Positions 43,942-53,387 are shown, counted from the first letter of the stretch. The stretch: DNA of 64,000 nucleotides from Sphingobium sp. JS3065 (GCF_026427355.1 NZ_CP102665.1:248001-312000); one strand, 5' to 3'. The notes: generated from the sequence alone by a model not told the origin. Translations and numbers: made by a program.

Positions 43942-45314
43942 AGCGCGCCCTTCTGACCTTGTCCTCCATGGCCGCGCTGTCGGCCTGCAACATGGCGCCG
44001 CACTATGTTCGCCCCGCGCCGCCCGTGCCTGCCGGTTTCCCCAGCGGTCCGGCCTATGCACCTGTGGTCGCCACTGAAAAGCCAGGACTGCCCTGGACCG
44101 CTCTGGTGACCGATCCGCGCCTCAGGACGGTGATCGAACGTGCCCTCGCCAATAATCGCGACCTGCGCGCCGCGCTCGCCAATGTGGAGGCCGCCCGCGC
44201 CCAATATCAGGTCCAGCGCGCCGCCCAGCTTCCCGCCGTCACGGGCGAGGCAGCCGCCACCCTTTCCCGCCGGAACGACGACCGCCAGAATAGCTACAGC
44301 GCCGACATCGGCTTCAGCGCGTTTGAGATCGACCTGTTCGGCCGGGTGAAAAACCTGACCCGGTCGGCGCTGGAATCCTATCTCGCGACGGAGGAAGGGG
44401 CGCGGGCGACCCGCATCACCCTGATCGCGGAGACGGCCACTGCCTATGCGACACTGGCCGCCGACCAGGAACTGCTTGTCCTTTCCCGCCAGACCCTGAC
44501 CAGCGCCGAACGCACACTGGCTCTTGTCCAGTCGCTGAACGGCGCGGGGCTGACCGGCAAGCTGGACGTGCATCAGGCCGAAACCACGGTGGAACAGGCG
44601 CGCAGCGACATCGCCGCGAACGTTACCCAAGTGGCGCAGGACCGGAACGCGCTCGACCTGCTGGCCGGCGCACCGGTCGAGGACGCCCTGCTGCCCCCAT
44701 CGCTCGAAGCGCTGACCGGGGGCATCGCGAAGACGCCCGCAGGCCTTTCCTCCGACGTGCTGCTGCAACGCCCCGACGTGCTTCAGGCGGAACATCAGCT
44801 CAAGGCCGCCAATGCCGATATCGGCGCGGCCCGCGCCGCCATGTTCCCGAAGATCAGCCTCACGGCCGCCATCGGCGTGGCGAGTTCGGCCCTGTCCTCG
44901 CTCTTCACCAACGGCGGGTTCGCCTGGTCCGCCGCGCCGTCCGCCTCCATGCCGGTCTTCGGCGGCGGTGCGCGGGGCAATCTCGACTACAGCAAGGCGC
45001 AACGCGACATCAGCCTTGCCCAATATGAAAGGGCGATCCAGACCGCGTTCCAGGAAGTGTCCGACGCCCTGGCCCGCGAAGGCACGATAGACGATCAGCA
45101 GGCCGCGCAGCAGCGCCTGGTCCTCGCCAGCCAGCGCAGCTACGCCCTGGCGGACGAACGCTATCGCGCTGGCATCGACACCTTCCTCAACAGTTTGACC
45201 AGCCAGCGCAGCCTCTACAACGCCCGGCAAAGCGCCATCGCGACGAACTTAACGCTGATCCGCAACCGCATCCTGCTCTATCGCGTGATCGGCGCGGATT
45301 TCGCGGGAGGATGA
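43938..45314 (+). CDS. NodT-family outer-membrane efflux lipoprotein
   Basis: 458 residues, TolC/OprM type. Signal peptide with lipobox LSAC (Cys17). Two OEP repeats: the first with FSAFEIDLFGRVKNLTRSAL (about residue 125), the second with DIGAARAAMFPKISLTAAIG (about 294). Ends ILLYRVIGADFAGG, typical of NodT proteins. It completes the tripartite pump encoded by the two preceding genes. The start overlaps the pump stop (ATGA). It converges with cobU 38 bases on; no intrinsic terminator seen. Confidence 0.95.
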   Translation: MKRALLTLSSMAALSACNMAPHYVRPAPPVPAGFPSGPAYAPVVATEKPGLPWTALVTDPRLRTVIERALANNRDLRAALANVEAARAQYQVQRAAQLPAVTGEAAATLSRRNDDRQNSYSADIGFSAFEIDLFGRVKNLTRSALESYLATEEGARATRITLIAETATAYATLAADQELLVLSRQTLTSAERTLALVQSLNGAGLTGKLDVHQAETTVEQARSDIAANVTQVAQDRNALDLLAGAPVEDALLPPSLEALTGGIAKTPAGLSSDVLLQRPDVLQAEHQLKAANADIGAARAAMFPKISLTAAIGVASSALSSLFTNGGFAWSAAPSASMPVFGGGARGNLDYSKAQRDISLAQYERAIQTAFQEVSDALAREGTIDDQQAAQQRLVLASQRSYALADERYRAGIDTFLNSLTSQRSLYNARQSAIATNLTLIRNRILLYRVIGADFAGG

Positions 45315-45352
45315 CGGTTCTATCAACGTCGGAAGTTTGCCAAGTCGCACCA

Positions 45353-45865
45353 TCACCCCTTCAACGTCAGCGGCAACCCCGCCGCGAGAAATACGACCTC
45401 CCGACATAGTGTCGCCATCCGCTGGTTGAGCCATCCCGCCTCGTCCCGGAATCGCCGGGCCAGCGCATTGTCCGGCACGATGCCCAGACCCACTTCATTG
45501 GCCACCAATATGACAGGGACGGGACACGCCGCCACCGCCTCCGCCAGAGCGCCCCGCGCCGCCGCAATATCCGCCTCCGCCAGCATCACATTGGTGAGCC
45601 AGAGCGTCAGGCAGTCGACCAGGATCGCGTCAGCCCGGCCCGCCGCTTCGGACAGCGCGCCCGCCAGGTCCATGGGCGCGTCCAGGGTCAGCCAGCGGCT
45701 GCCGCGCTCGCTCCGGTGGCGCGCGATCCGTTCCTCCATCTCCGCGTCGAAGGCCTGCGCCGTCGCGATATAGGCCAGCCTGCCGCCTGCGACGGCCTCG
45801 CATCGCTCCTGCGCATAGCGGCTCTTGCCGGAGCGGCATCCGCCCAGCACCAGCAACATGGTCAT
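45353..45865 (-). CDS. cobU: Adenosylcobinamide kinase/guanylyltransferase (CobU; CobP in Pseudomonas)
   Basis: 170 residues, full length. P-loop GGCRSGKSRYAQ at residues 7-18; IATAQAFDAEMEERIARHRS holds the guanylylated-His region; VDCLTLWLTNVM and LVANEVGLGIVP are family signatures. It phosphorylates adenosylcobinamide and activates it to the GDP form for nucleotide-loop assembly. The start ATG overlaps the cbiB/cobD stop by 4 bases. Last gene of the third riboswitch operon. Confidence 0.95.
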   Translation of the reverse strand: MTMLLVLGGCRSGKSRYAQERCEAVAGGRLAYIATAQAFDAEMEERIARHRSERGSRWLTLDAPMDLAGALSEAAGRADAILVDCLTLWLTNVMLAEADIAAARGALAEAVAACPVPVILVANEVGLGIVPDNALARRFRDEAGWLNQRMATLCREVVFLAAGLPLTLKG

Positions 45866-46797
45866 CCGATACTCTCCCAAATCGCGGCCAGGCCCCACAG
45901 GATGAGGCAGGCCCTTAGGTAGATGCGGAGCGCTGCGCGCATCGCGGCGACATCCGCTTCGCCGCCCGTGCCGATCCATGGCTTGTCATGCAACGCGCCG
46001 TCATAGCGGATCGGCCCGGCCAGCCTGATCCCCAGCGCCCCGGCCATGGCCGCTTCCGGCCAACCCGCATTGGGCGAGGCATGCCGCCGATGATCCCGCC
46101 GCATCGCGGCCCATCCTCCCCCGCCCGCGATGCAAAGGACAAGGCCCGCCAGCCGCGCAGGCGCCCAGTTCAGCAGATCGTCGAACCGCGCCGCCGCCCA
46201 GCCGAAGTCGGTAAAGGGCGCTTCCTTGTGTCCGACCATGCTGTCGGCGGTGTTCACGGCCTTATAGGCCCAGATGCCCGGCAACCCCAACAGAACCAGC
46301 CAGAATAGCGGCGCCACGATCCCGTCGCAGAAGCTCTCGGCCAGACTCTCTATCCCGGCCCGGGCGACGCCCGCTTCATCCAGCGCATTCGTGTCGCGCC
46401 CCACGATACGGCCCACCGCCTGCCGCGCCGCATCCAGATCGCCCTTCGCCAGAGCGCGCATCACGGGCGTCACATGCGCATAAAGGCTGCGCTGCGCCAG
46501 CGCTGGCCAGGCCGCCGCCGCCAGCCAGACCCACGCCATATCCCCGGCCCATCGGCGGATTCCCCATTCCACCGCAAGGCCGCAGCCACCCGCGACGCCC
46601 AGCAACAGCAACAGCAGGGCAATTCCAGCCCATCGCCGATTCGGGCCGCTCCATGCTACCCGGTTCCACCGCCGCTCCACCGCGCCGATGATCCGCGCAA
46701 AGCCACCCACCGGATGCCCGATCCGCGCATAAAGCCAGCCCGGCCAGCCCAGAGCGGCGTCCAGCATCAGCGCCGCCAGCGCCACCGGTTCAGCCAT
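45862..46797 (-). CDS. cbiB: Adenosylcobinamide-phosphate synthase CbiB/CobD
   Basis: 311 residues, integral inner-membrane protein. Motifs are HPVGGFARIIGAVERRWNR near the N-terminus, VGRDTNALDEAGVARAGIES (about residue 132), VAPLFWLVLLGLPG and AYKAVNTADSMVGHK, all typical of CbiB. It joins (R)-1-amino-2-propanol phosphate (or its threonine-derived precursor) to adenosylcobyric acid. Its start overlaps the end of the aminotransferase-like gene by 8 bases, and its stop overlaps cobU. Confidence 0.95.
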   Translation of the reverse strand: MAEPVALAALMLDAALGWPGWLYARIGHPVGGFARIIGAVERRWNRVAWSGPNRRWAGIALLLLLLGVAGGCGLAVEWGIRRWAGDMAWVWLAAAAWPALAQRSLYAHVTPVMRALAKGDLDAARQAVGRIVGRDTNALDEAGVARAGIESLAESFCDGIVAPLFWLVLLGLPGIWAYKAVNTADSMVGHKEAPFTDFGWAAARFDDLLNWAPARLAGLVLCIAGGGGWAAMRRDHRRHASPNAGWPEAAMAGALGIRLAGPIRYDGALHDKPWIGTGGEADVAAMRAALRIYLRACLILWGLAAIWESIG

Positions 46798-47767
46798 CGG
46801 CCAAGGCCCGGTCGAGCCGGGTCAGCGCCGCCGCGTCTCCGGGCAGGCCAAGCCGCAACCAGCGCCCATTCTCCGCGAAGGGCCGCGTCAGGATCGCCCG
46901 CCGGGCCAGCCTGTCGAACAGGGCCGGTCCATCCTCCACCTCGATCAGCCGGAACAGCGGACACGCCCCTTGCGCGGCCAGCCCATGGCGCGCCAGCACC
47001 TCATCCAGTTGCGCCGCGCCCTCCGCCAGGGTCGCAATCGCCCGTTCGATCCACGCCCGGTCGCCATAGGCAGCCCGCCCGAACGCGATCGCCGCCGCAG
47101 AGACCGGCCATTCCCCCAGCATCCGCCGCGCCTCCGCGACGATGGCCCGCGGCCCGATCAGAAAGCCCAGCCGCACGCCCGCCAGTCCGAAAAACTTGCC
47201 GAAGGATCGCAGCAGGATCAGCCGCCGCCCGTCCCCCACCTCGCCCGCCAGGCTGCATGACGGCATGACATCGGCATAGGCTTCGTCGACGATCAGCCAT
47301 CCCCTTGCCCGTTCTAGCCCGTCCAGCCGCTCCAGCAGGCGGGCGGGCGGCAGGACGCGCCCATCGGGATTGTTCGGATTGGCGAGCAGCAGGGCGATCG
47401 CTTCCGCAGGTGCGTCTTCCCCGGCGGCGAGCGGGCGGCCCTGCGCGAAAATCTCTCCATGGGTGCGATAGCTGGGCGTCAGCCATCGGCCGGGCATGTC
47501 CAGCATCCGGCCCACCAATCGCAAACCGGCTTCGCTGCCGGGCACGGTGCAGAGGTGATCGGGATCGACCCCGAAATAGGCCGCCGCCGCCGCCTCCAGC
47601 GCTGCCAGATCATGCGGGTCCGGCAGGCATCGCCAATCGACGGAGACAAGATCGGCCCCCGGCCAGGTCAGCGGGCTGATCCCGGTCGACAGGTCGATCC
47701 AGTCCGCGCCGCCATAGACCGCGCGCGCCTCGGCCAGCCGCCCGCCATGCCAGGTGAAGCCGCTCAT
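46790..47767 (-). CDS. cobC: Threonine-phosphate decarboxylase-like PLP protein (CobC of Pseudomonas; CobD of Salmonella)
   Basis: 325 residues, class I/II aminotransferase fold. Substrate- and PLP-site features are WIDLSTGISPLTWP, LLANPNNPDG (about residue 155), VDEAYADVMP and the PLP lysine in LRSFGKFFGLAGVRLGF. In the aerobic nomenclature it is CobC, supplying the aminopropanol(-phosphate) linker used by CbiB/CobD. The start overlaps the cobS stop by 4 bases; the longer frame upstream is overlap with cobS. Confidence 0.93.
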   Translation of the reverse strand: MSGFTWHGGRLAEARAVYGGADWIDLSTGISPLTWPGADLVSVDWRCLPDPHDLAALEAAAAAYFGVDPDHLCTVPGSEAGLRLVGRMLDMPGRWLTPSYRTHGEIFAQGRPLAAGEDAPAEAIALLLANPNNPDGRVLPPARLLERLDGLERARGWLIVDEAYADVMPSCSLAGEVGDGRRLILLRSFGKFFGLAGVRLGFLIGPRAIVAEARRMLGEWPVSAAAIAFGRAAYGDRAWIERAIATLAEGAAQLDEVLARHGLAAQGACPLFRLIEVEDGPALFDRLARRAILTRPFAENGRWLRLGLPGDAAALTRLDRALADG

Positions 47768-48474
47768 CGCACCAGCACCATCGCGGCCAGCAGGCCGCTT
47801 TCCAGCAGTTCGATGCCCGCGCCATGCCCATCCCCGGAAATGCCGCCGATCCGCGACCGCAGCCATAGACCCCAGAGCGGAATCAGCAGGGCCGCCGCCC
47901 ATAAGGCCGGAACCCTAAAGCTCAGCATCAGGCCCAGCATTGCCCAAAGGATGAGAGGACCGGCCCGCCAGCCCGCCCGGAACCGGCTCGCCAGCCCTTC
48001 GTGCAGCGGCGGCAGCCATCGCGTCCAGACCAGCGGCCCGATCCGCGCCGCCATCGCCACGGGGGCCAGCATCCACAGCGGAAAATTTTCCACCCACAGC
48101 CGCAGCAGCACCAGCTTGGCCAGCAATTGCAGCCCGATGGCGACCACGCCGAAACTGCCGATATGCGGATCGGCCAGGACCGCCGACAGGCGCGTCCGGT
48201 CGCCATGCGCCGCCCCCGCCGCATCCGCGATGTCGCCCAATCCGTCCAGATGCAGCCCCCCGGTGACGGCGACCCAGGCCAGCAGGCCGAACAGCGCGCC
48301 CGCCCAGGGATCGATCCGGACGCCAAGACCGGCGGCGCCCGCGACGATCAGGCCCACGGCGATGCCCGTGGCGGGAAACCAACGGATCGCGGCGGCGAAA
48401 TCCGCTTCATCGACCTCCAGCGCGGGCAAGGGCAGCCGCGTCATCAATTGCAGCGCCAGCACCAGCCTCTTCAT
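47764..48474 (-). CDS. cobS: Adenosylcobinamide-GDP ribazoletransferase (CobS; CobV in Pseudomonas)
   Basis: 236 residues, hydrophobic inner-membrane enzyme. Motifs are LQLMTRLPLPALEVDEADF at the N-terminus, AAAIRWFPATGIAVG, and the acidic signature GGLHLDGLGDIADA (about residue 83), essential for Mg-dependent phosphotransfer. It joins adenosylcobinamide-GDP and alpha-ribazole (phosphate), forming B12 (phosphate). The start overlaps the upstream phosphatase stop (ATGA). Confidence 0.95.
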   Translation of the reverse strand: MKRLVLALQLMTRLPLPALEVDEADFAAAIRWFPATGIAVGLIVAGAAGLGVRIDPWAGALFGLLAWVAVTGGLHLDGLGDIADAAGAAHGDRTRLSAVLADPHIGSFGVVAIGLQLLAKLVLLRLWVENFPLWMLAPVAMAARIGPLVWTRWLPPLHEGLASRFRAGWRAGPLILWAMLGLMLSFRVPALWAAALLIPLWGLWLRSRIGGISGDGHGAGIELLESGLLAAMVLVR

Positions 48475-49049
48475 GAGATCAGCCCCGTCATCTGCGCGCC
48501 CGCCCATTCCGACGGCTGCTCCCCCGGCCAGACCCGCAGGCTCAGCACCGCGCCATAGGGCAGGTCGACCGCCCAGCCCTGCCGCACGTCGAAACCGCAC
48601 AGAACCGCCAGCGCCGCCCGCATCGCCCCGGCATGGCAGATCACCAGCGCCGGCTCAGCCAGGTCGCCCAGCCCATCCCTTATCCGGGCGCGAAGGTCAG
48701 TCCAGCTTTCCCCTCCCGGTGGCGGAAAGCCGTCCGGATCGTCCCAGAAGCGAGCCAGATCGGCGGCAGGCAGGGATGCCGGGTCGGCCCCCTCCCAACG
48801 CCCGAAATGCAGTTCCCGCCAGCGCCCGTCGACGGCATGGCGGACGCCCCGCTCCGCCGCGATGATCGCGCCCGGCGCTCTTGCCCGGGAGAGGTCGGAC
48901 GTCACGACCTGCGTAAAGTCCAGTCCCCGCGCCCGCTCGACGCAAAGCGCGATCCCCTCCGCTTCCGGCGGGGCGTCCAGATGCCCCAGCAGCCGCCCGG
49001 CAAGTTGCGGCGCGCCATGGCGCATCAGGTGGATGGGGAAAGCGCTCAC
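48471..49049 (-). CDS. Histidine phosphatase family protein, probable alpha-ribazole phosphatase
   Basis: 192 residues. The phosphoglycerate-mutase-type active site is visible as LMRHGAPQLAGRLLGHLD at the N-terminus, with the second pair in RELHFGRWEG and CHAGAMRAAL (about residue 135). Position between cobT and cobS points to dephosphorylation of alpha-ribazole-5'-phosphate or adenosylcobalamin-5'-phosphate. The start is GTG at 49049, overlapping the cobT stop as GTGA; no ATG lies upstream of the catalytic MRHG. Substrate is inferred from context. Confidence 0.9.
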   Translation of the reverse strand: MSAFPIHLMRHGAPQLAGRLLGHLDAPPEAEGIALCVERARGLDFTQVVTSDLSRARAPGAIIAAERGVRHAVDGRWRELHFGRWEGADPASLPAADLARFWDDPDGFPPPGGESWTDLRARIRDGLGDLAEPALVICHAGAMRAALAVLCGFDVRQGWAVDLPYGAVLSLRVWPGEQPSEWAGAQMTGLIS

Positions 49050-50062
49050 AGCGCGCCAGCCACTGCCGCTTCCGCAAAGGTCGCCATGCCCCCATGCGCC
49101 GCCAGCGCCGACCGCAGGATCTGCGCCGCGACCGCCGCGCCGCTGCCCTCGCCCAGCCGCATGTCCAGCCGCAGCAGCGGTTCCAGCCCCAGCGCCGCCA
49201 GCAGCCGCCCATGCCCACCCTCGGCCGACATATGCGCCGCCAGGCAATGACCGACGATGGCCGGATTATCCTTCGCCAGCGGAGCGACCGCCGCGCAGCC
49301 GATGAAGCCGTCCAGCATTACCGGCACGCGCAGCATCCGCGCCGCCAGCACGGCCCCCGCCAGCGCCGCGATCTCGCGCCCGCCCAGCCGCCGCAACGTT
49401 TCGAAGGCGTCGCTGCAATGCGCCCCATGCAGGGCGAGCGCCAGCGCCACCGCTTGCGCCTTGCGCGCCAGTCCATCGCCGTCCACGCCTGTCCCGCGCC
49501 CCACCCAATGCTCCGCCGCGCCGCCAAAGCTTTGCGCGCAGAGCGCTGCCGCCGGGGTGCTGTTGGCGATGCCCATCTCTCCCGGCAGCAGCAGGTCGAG
49601 ACCGGGTTCGACCGCCGCCGCCCCGGCATTGATCGCGGCCAGGCATTCCGCCTCGCTCATCGCGGCTTCGGCGCAAATATCCCTCGTGGGCCGTTCCAGA
49701 TCGAGCGCCACCACGGTCAGTTCCGCACCGCAGGCTCCCGCCAGGGCATTGATCGCCGCGCCGCCATGGCGGAAATTCGCGACCATCTGGGCCGTGACCT
49801 CCGCCGGGAAGGCGCTGACGCCCCGCGCCGCCACGCCATGATTGCCCGCGAAGATCGCGGCGCGGATGCGCTCGGCCCGGGGCTTTTCCCGCCCCTGCCA
49901 GCCCGCCATGAACAGGGCGATCTCCTCCAGCCGCCCCAGCGATCCGGCGGGCTTCGTCAGTGCCGCCTGCCGCGCCGCCGCCGCCGCGCCCGCGCTTTCG
50001 TCCGGCGCTGGCAAATCCGCCAGCGCGGCGGCAAAGGCATCGCGATCGTTAAAGCGGATCAT
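49046..50062 (-). CDS. cobT: Nicotinate-nucleotide:dimethylbenzimidazole phosphoribosyltransferase (CobT; CobU in Pseudomonas)
   Basis: 338 residues, near the usual 350. Motifs are TKPAGSLGRLEEIALFMAGW (about residue 36), FAGNHGVAARGVSAFP, and LLLPGEMGIANSTPAAAL with the catalytic Glu motif, GRGTGVD, and the C-terminal RLGEGSGAAVAAQILRSAL. It makes alpha-ribazole-5'-phosphate from the BluB product. Start overlaps the DUF1636 stop by 4 bases. Confidence 0.96.
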   Translation of the reverse strand: MIRFNDRDAFAAALADLPAPDESAGAAAAARQAALTKPAGSLGRLEEIALFMAGWQGREKPRAERIRAAIFAGNHGVAARGVSAFPAEVTAQMVANFRHGGAAINALAGACGAELTVVALDLERPTRDICAEAAMSEAECLAAINAGAAAVEPGLDLLLPGEMGIANSTPAAALCAQSFGGAAEHWVGRGTGVDGDGLARKAQAVALALALHGAHCSDAFETLRRLGGREIAALAGAVLAARMLRVPVMLDGFIGCAAVAPLAKDNPAIVGHCLAAHMSAEGGHGRLLAALGLEPLLRLDMRLGEGSGAAVAAQILRSALAAHGGMATFAEAAVAGAL

Positions 50063-50466
50063 GTGCAGACGAAGCCTTCCGGCGGGGTGCGGACGATGAA
50101 ATGCCCCTTCACCCCCTGCGGCCAGTCGGCATAGCGCACGACGCCCTCCTCGCTCGCGGCATGGCGCACCGCATAATCCAGTATCGCGCGCGCGGCTTCC
50201 TCGTCCGGCGTGAAGTCGCCCAGGACATAGCCGACCTTGCCAGGCCCCCGGAGATGCACCGTGCAATGCCGTTCGCAGGCGAAGAGGCAGGGCATGTCGT
50301 GCACCGCGACCGCCGCATAGGCCGGATCGCCGTCGCGCAATTTGCGAAGCGCTTCGGACAGCACCGCGCCGCCGCGCCGTCCGGTCTCATCCTCCCTGCT
50401 TTCCGCCGACAGTCGGCAGGTCGAGCAGACGACGACGGACGCACCGTCTTCTACAGCCCGCAACAT
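50059..50466 (-). CDS. DUF1636 Cys-rich metal-binding-type protein
   Basis: 135 residues. Five cysteines in a CSTC (residues 14-17) plus CLFACERHC (about 60-68) arrangement suggest a metal or Fe-S site in a thioredoxin-like ferredoxin fold. The family is repeatedly found with B12 genes in alphaproteobacteria, but its function is unknown to me. First gene behind riboswitch 3 and coupled to cobT by ATGA. An in-frame TGA lies seven codons upstream of the ATG, so the start cannot be much earlier. The ribosome site is weak. Confidence 0.82.
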   Translation of the reverse strand: MLRAVEDGASVVVCSTCRLSAESREDETGRRGGAVLSEALRKLRDGDPAYAAVAVHDMPCLFACERHCTVHLRGPGKVGYVLGDFTPDEEAARAILDYAVRHAASEEGVVRYADWPQGVKGHFIVRTPPEGFVCT

Positions 50467-50607
50467 CAGCGACAGTTCCGCAATTCAGTCATTCCACATC
50501 CTCCGCCCGACGGCAAATGCCCCGACGGCACATCAGGCAAGAAGAAGACCGGCGCCGGACAGACGACAGGATTCCCCCTGCGCGGTTGCACCGGCAAGGC
50601 GATGGCT

Positions 50608-50665
50608 GTCGCTCGGCGAGGGGAACCCCGTTCGGCCGGCACACCCTGTCCGGTCGAAGAACGAC
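50608..50665 (-). promoter_or_regulatory. Conserved post-aptamer stem element (copy 3)
   Basis: 58 nt, read on the minus strand from GTCGTTC (50665-50659) to GAGCGAC (50614-50608), 7 bases after the B12 box. Stem sequence matches copies 1 and 2 with one U-G wobble; the interior is diverged but retains CAGGG and CGGC segments. About 140 bases of leader follow before the DUF1636 start. Confidence 0.5.
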
Positions 50666-50668
50666 TGC

Positions 50669-50848
50669 GTCAGGCAGGTCTCCTGGCTCACGGGTCGATG
50701 CTTCCCGGCCGCCTTCTCGGAACCCGATGGGTCCAATGGCGTGATGGCCGGATGGCTCGCCGCTTACAGTTGCAGGGGCAGCGCGGGCTTCACCCGACTT
50801 CCCTTTTCATCCCCTTGCGGGGAACCTGTCGCGCCTCTGCTGATAGTG
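50669..50848 (-). promoter_or_regulatory. Cobalamin (AdoCbl) riboswitch 3
   Basis: On the minus strand: GGTTCCCCGCAAGGGGATGA at the 5' side, GCTGCCCCTGCAACTGTAAG in the core, and the B12 box AGCCAGGAGACCTGCC ending at 50673. It controls the DUF1636-cobT-phosphatase-cobS-cobC-cbiB-cobU operon, so late steps of B12 assembly are feedback-regulated with the other two operons. 5' end approximate. Confidence 0.93.
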
Positions 50849-50972
50849 ATCGCCTGGCCCCATCGCAAGGGGGGATAAGGCGCGACGAGGGGTCGGTCTG
50901 CGATGGCGCGATGGTTGGACTTCTCTCTTTGCGCGCAAACTGCTATAATTTGCCAGAATAAGGGAGAGGACC

Positions 50973-51092
50973 ATGGCGAATCTGACGCGGTGGATGGATT
51001 GGTTTTGCGGGCTTTTCGCCTGCACAGCGGAAAATGACCTGCGGATCAACAGCCTGATCACGCACGTCTCTTCCGACGCCAAGGACCGCTGA
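50973..51092 (+). CDS. Small ORF, 39 residues, with promoter and ribosome site
   Basis: The ORF encodes a Trp/Cys-containing amphipathic N-terminus (ANLTRWMDWFCGLFACTA) and a polar tail. It has a near-ideal Shine-Dalgarno (AGGGAGAGGA, ending two bases before the ATG) and a perfect TATAAT at 50944-50949; the -35 match is weak. It is divergent from riboswitch 3. No family recognised. Short length makes coding status uncertain, but promoter plus ribosome site are unusual for chance in GC-rich DNA. Confidence 0.5.
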   Translation: MANLTRWMDWFCGLFACTAENDLRINSLITHVSSDAKDR

Positions 51093-51119
51093 ACCGCTTC
51101 GGCGCGCCCCGGCGCGCCT

Positions 51120-51258
51120 TCAGAATTTCACCCCCAGCCGCGTATAATAGAAGCCGCCGCTGAGGCCAAAGGGCGCGAAATTGCCGTAAAGGCCCAGTTC
51201 CGTATTTGCCTGCACCACGCCGATCGTTATAGCTATAGGCGGCGTCGGCCGTGGACAT
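51120..51258 (-). pseudogene. Relic of a TonB-dependent receptor C-terminus
   Basis: Read on the minus strand, the last 36 codons give TELGLYGNFAPFGLSGGFYY and end TRLGVKF-stop, the barrel-end pattern with terminal Phe of outer-membrane receptors. No barrel precedes it: after about 36 codons the frame breaks near a GATCG sequence and joins AYSYND in another frame, starting at an ATG (51258) that has a ribosome site. Probably a deletion remnant; the parent receptor type is unknown. Confidence 0.5.
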
Positions 51259-51458
51259 GATGTCATCCTTTCCTGCCATGAAGCTCCCGATGCGGGGCGA
51301 CGGGAAAAGCGTATGAAATCCTGTCAGGAAAATCCCATGATTATTTCTTGATCCTCTATGACCGCTCATGAACAGCGGACATGGGTCATCGAGCAATTTC
51401 AATACAGCGCTTCACCGGGAACCGAAAGATCAGGCGGCTCCCCGACAACCCCCGCGCC

Positions 51459-51872
51459 TCAGGCAAAACGGGCGAGCAACTGGTTGAGCAGCGGGCGCAA
51501 CCGCCGGATTTCGTCGCGATGCGTGGCCGACAGCTTCGCCAACAGGTCCAGCGCATCGGGCGTCAGTTGCAACTGCGCCCGGCGCCGATCCGTCGCGCTG
51601 GCATGGCGCGTCACCAGCCCCAGCTTCTCCAGCCGGTCGACCAGCCCGGTGGCGCTATGCGGTTTCAGCAACAGACGACGAGCGATATAGCCGACCGTTG
51701 CCTCCTCCGCAGGCGCGGCGCGGAGGGCGAGCAAAGCCTGGTGCTGCTGCGGCGTCAGCCCCATCTGCGCCGCCCGTTCGCTGCTGAAGGCCTGGAACTG
51801 GCGCAGCGCGAAGCGGAATTCCGCCAGAGCCGCATAGTCCTCGTCTTTCAATGTGACGCCGTCTTGTTCCAT
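51459..51872 (-). CDS. MarR-family transcriptional regulator
   Basis: 137 residues from the ATG chosen to give the normal MarR length; upstream in-frame codons are less family-like. Winged-helix features are MGLTPQQHQALLALRA, the recognition helix region LLLKPHSATGLVDRLEKLGL (about residues 70-89) and the wing ATDRRRAQLQLT. Target and ligand are unknown. It is flanked by the receptor relic and pdhB, with no obvious operon partner. Confidence 0.9.
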   Translation of the reverse strand: MEQDGVTLKDEDYAALAEFRFALRQFQAFSSERAAQMGLTPQQHQALLALRAAPAEEATVGYIARRLLLKPHSATGLVDRLEKLGLVTRHASATDRRRAQLQLTPDALDLLAKLSATHRDEIRRLRPLLNQLLARFA

Positions 51873-51997
51873 GGGACTTTCATCTTGAGCCGTCGTGCTG
51901 CGATATAATCGCAGAGCCGCCATAGCAACAAAGAGTGATTGGCGTGATTCGGGAATGCCCCGCTTGCGGCCTACTCGCCCTGCGGAACTGGAACCTA

Positions 51998-52015
51998 CGC
52001 CGCCTGATGGCGGCG
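51998..52015 (-). terminator. GC-rich hairpin after pdhB
   Basis: A perfect 7-bp stem (CGCCGCC/GGCGGCG) with a 4-base loop starts 13 bases after the pdhB stop. The following bases on this strand lack a good U-run, so it is a weak intrinsic or Rho-assisted terminator. Confidence 0.4.
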
Positions 52016-52028
52016 CAGGGTTTTCCGT

Positions 52029-53386
<1,358 letters not shown>

Positions 53387-53387
<1 letters not shown>

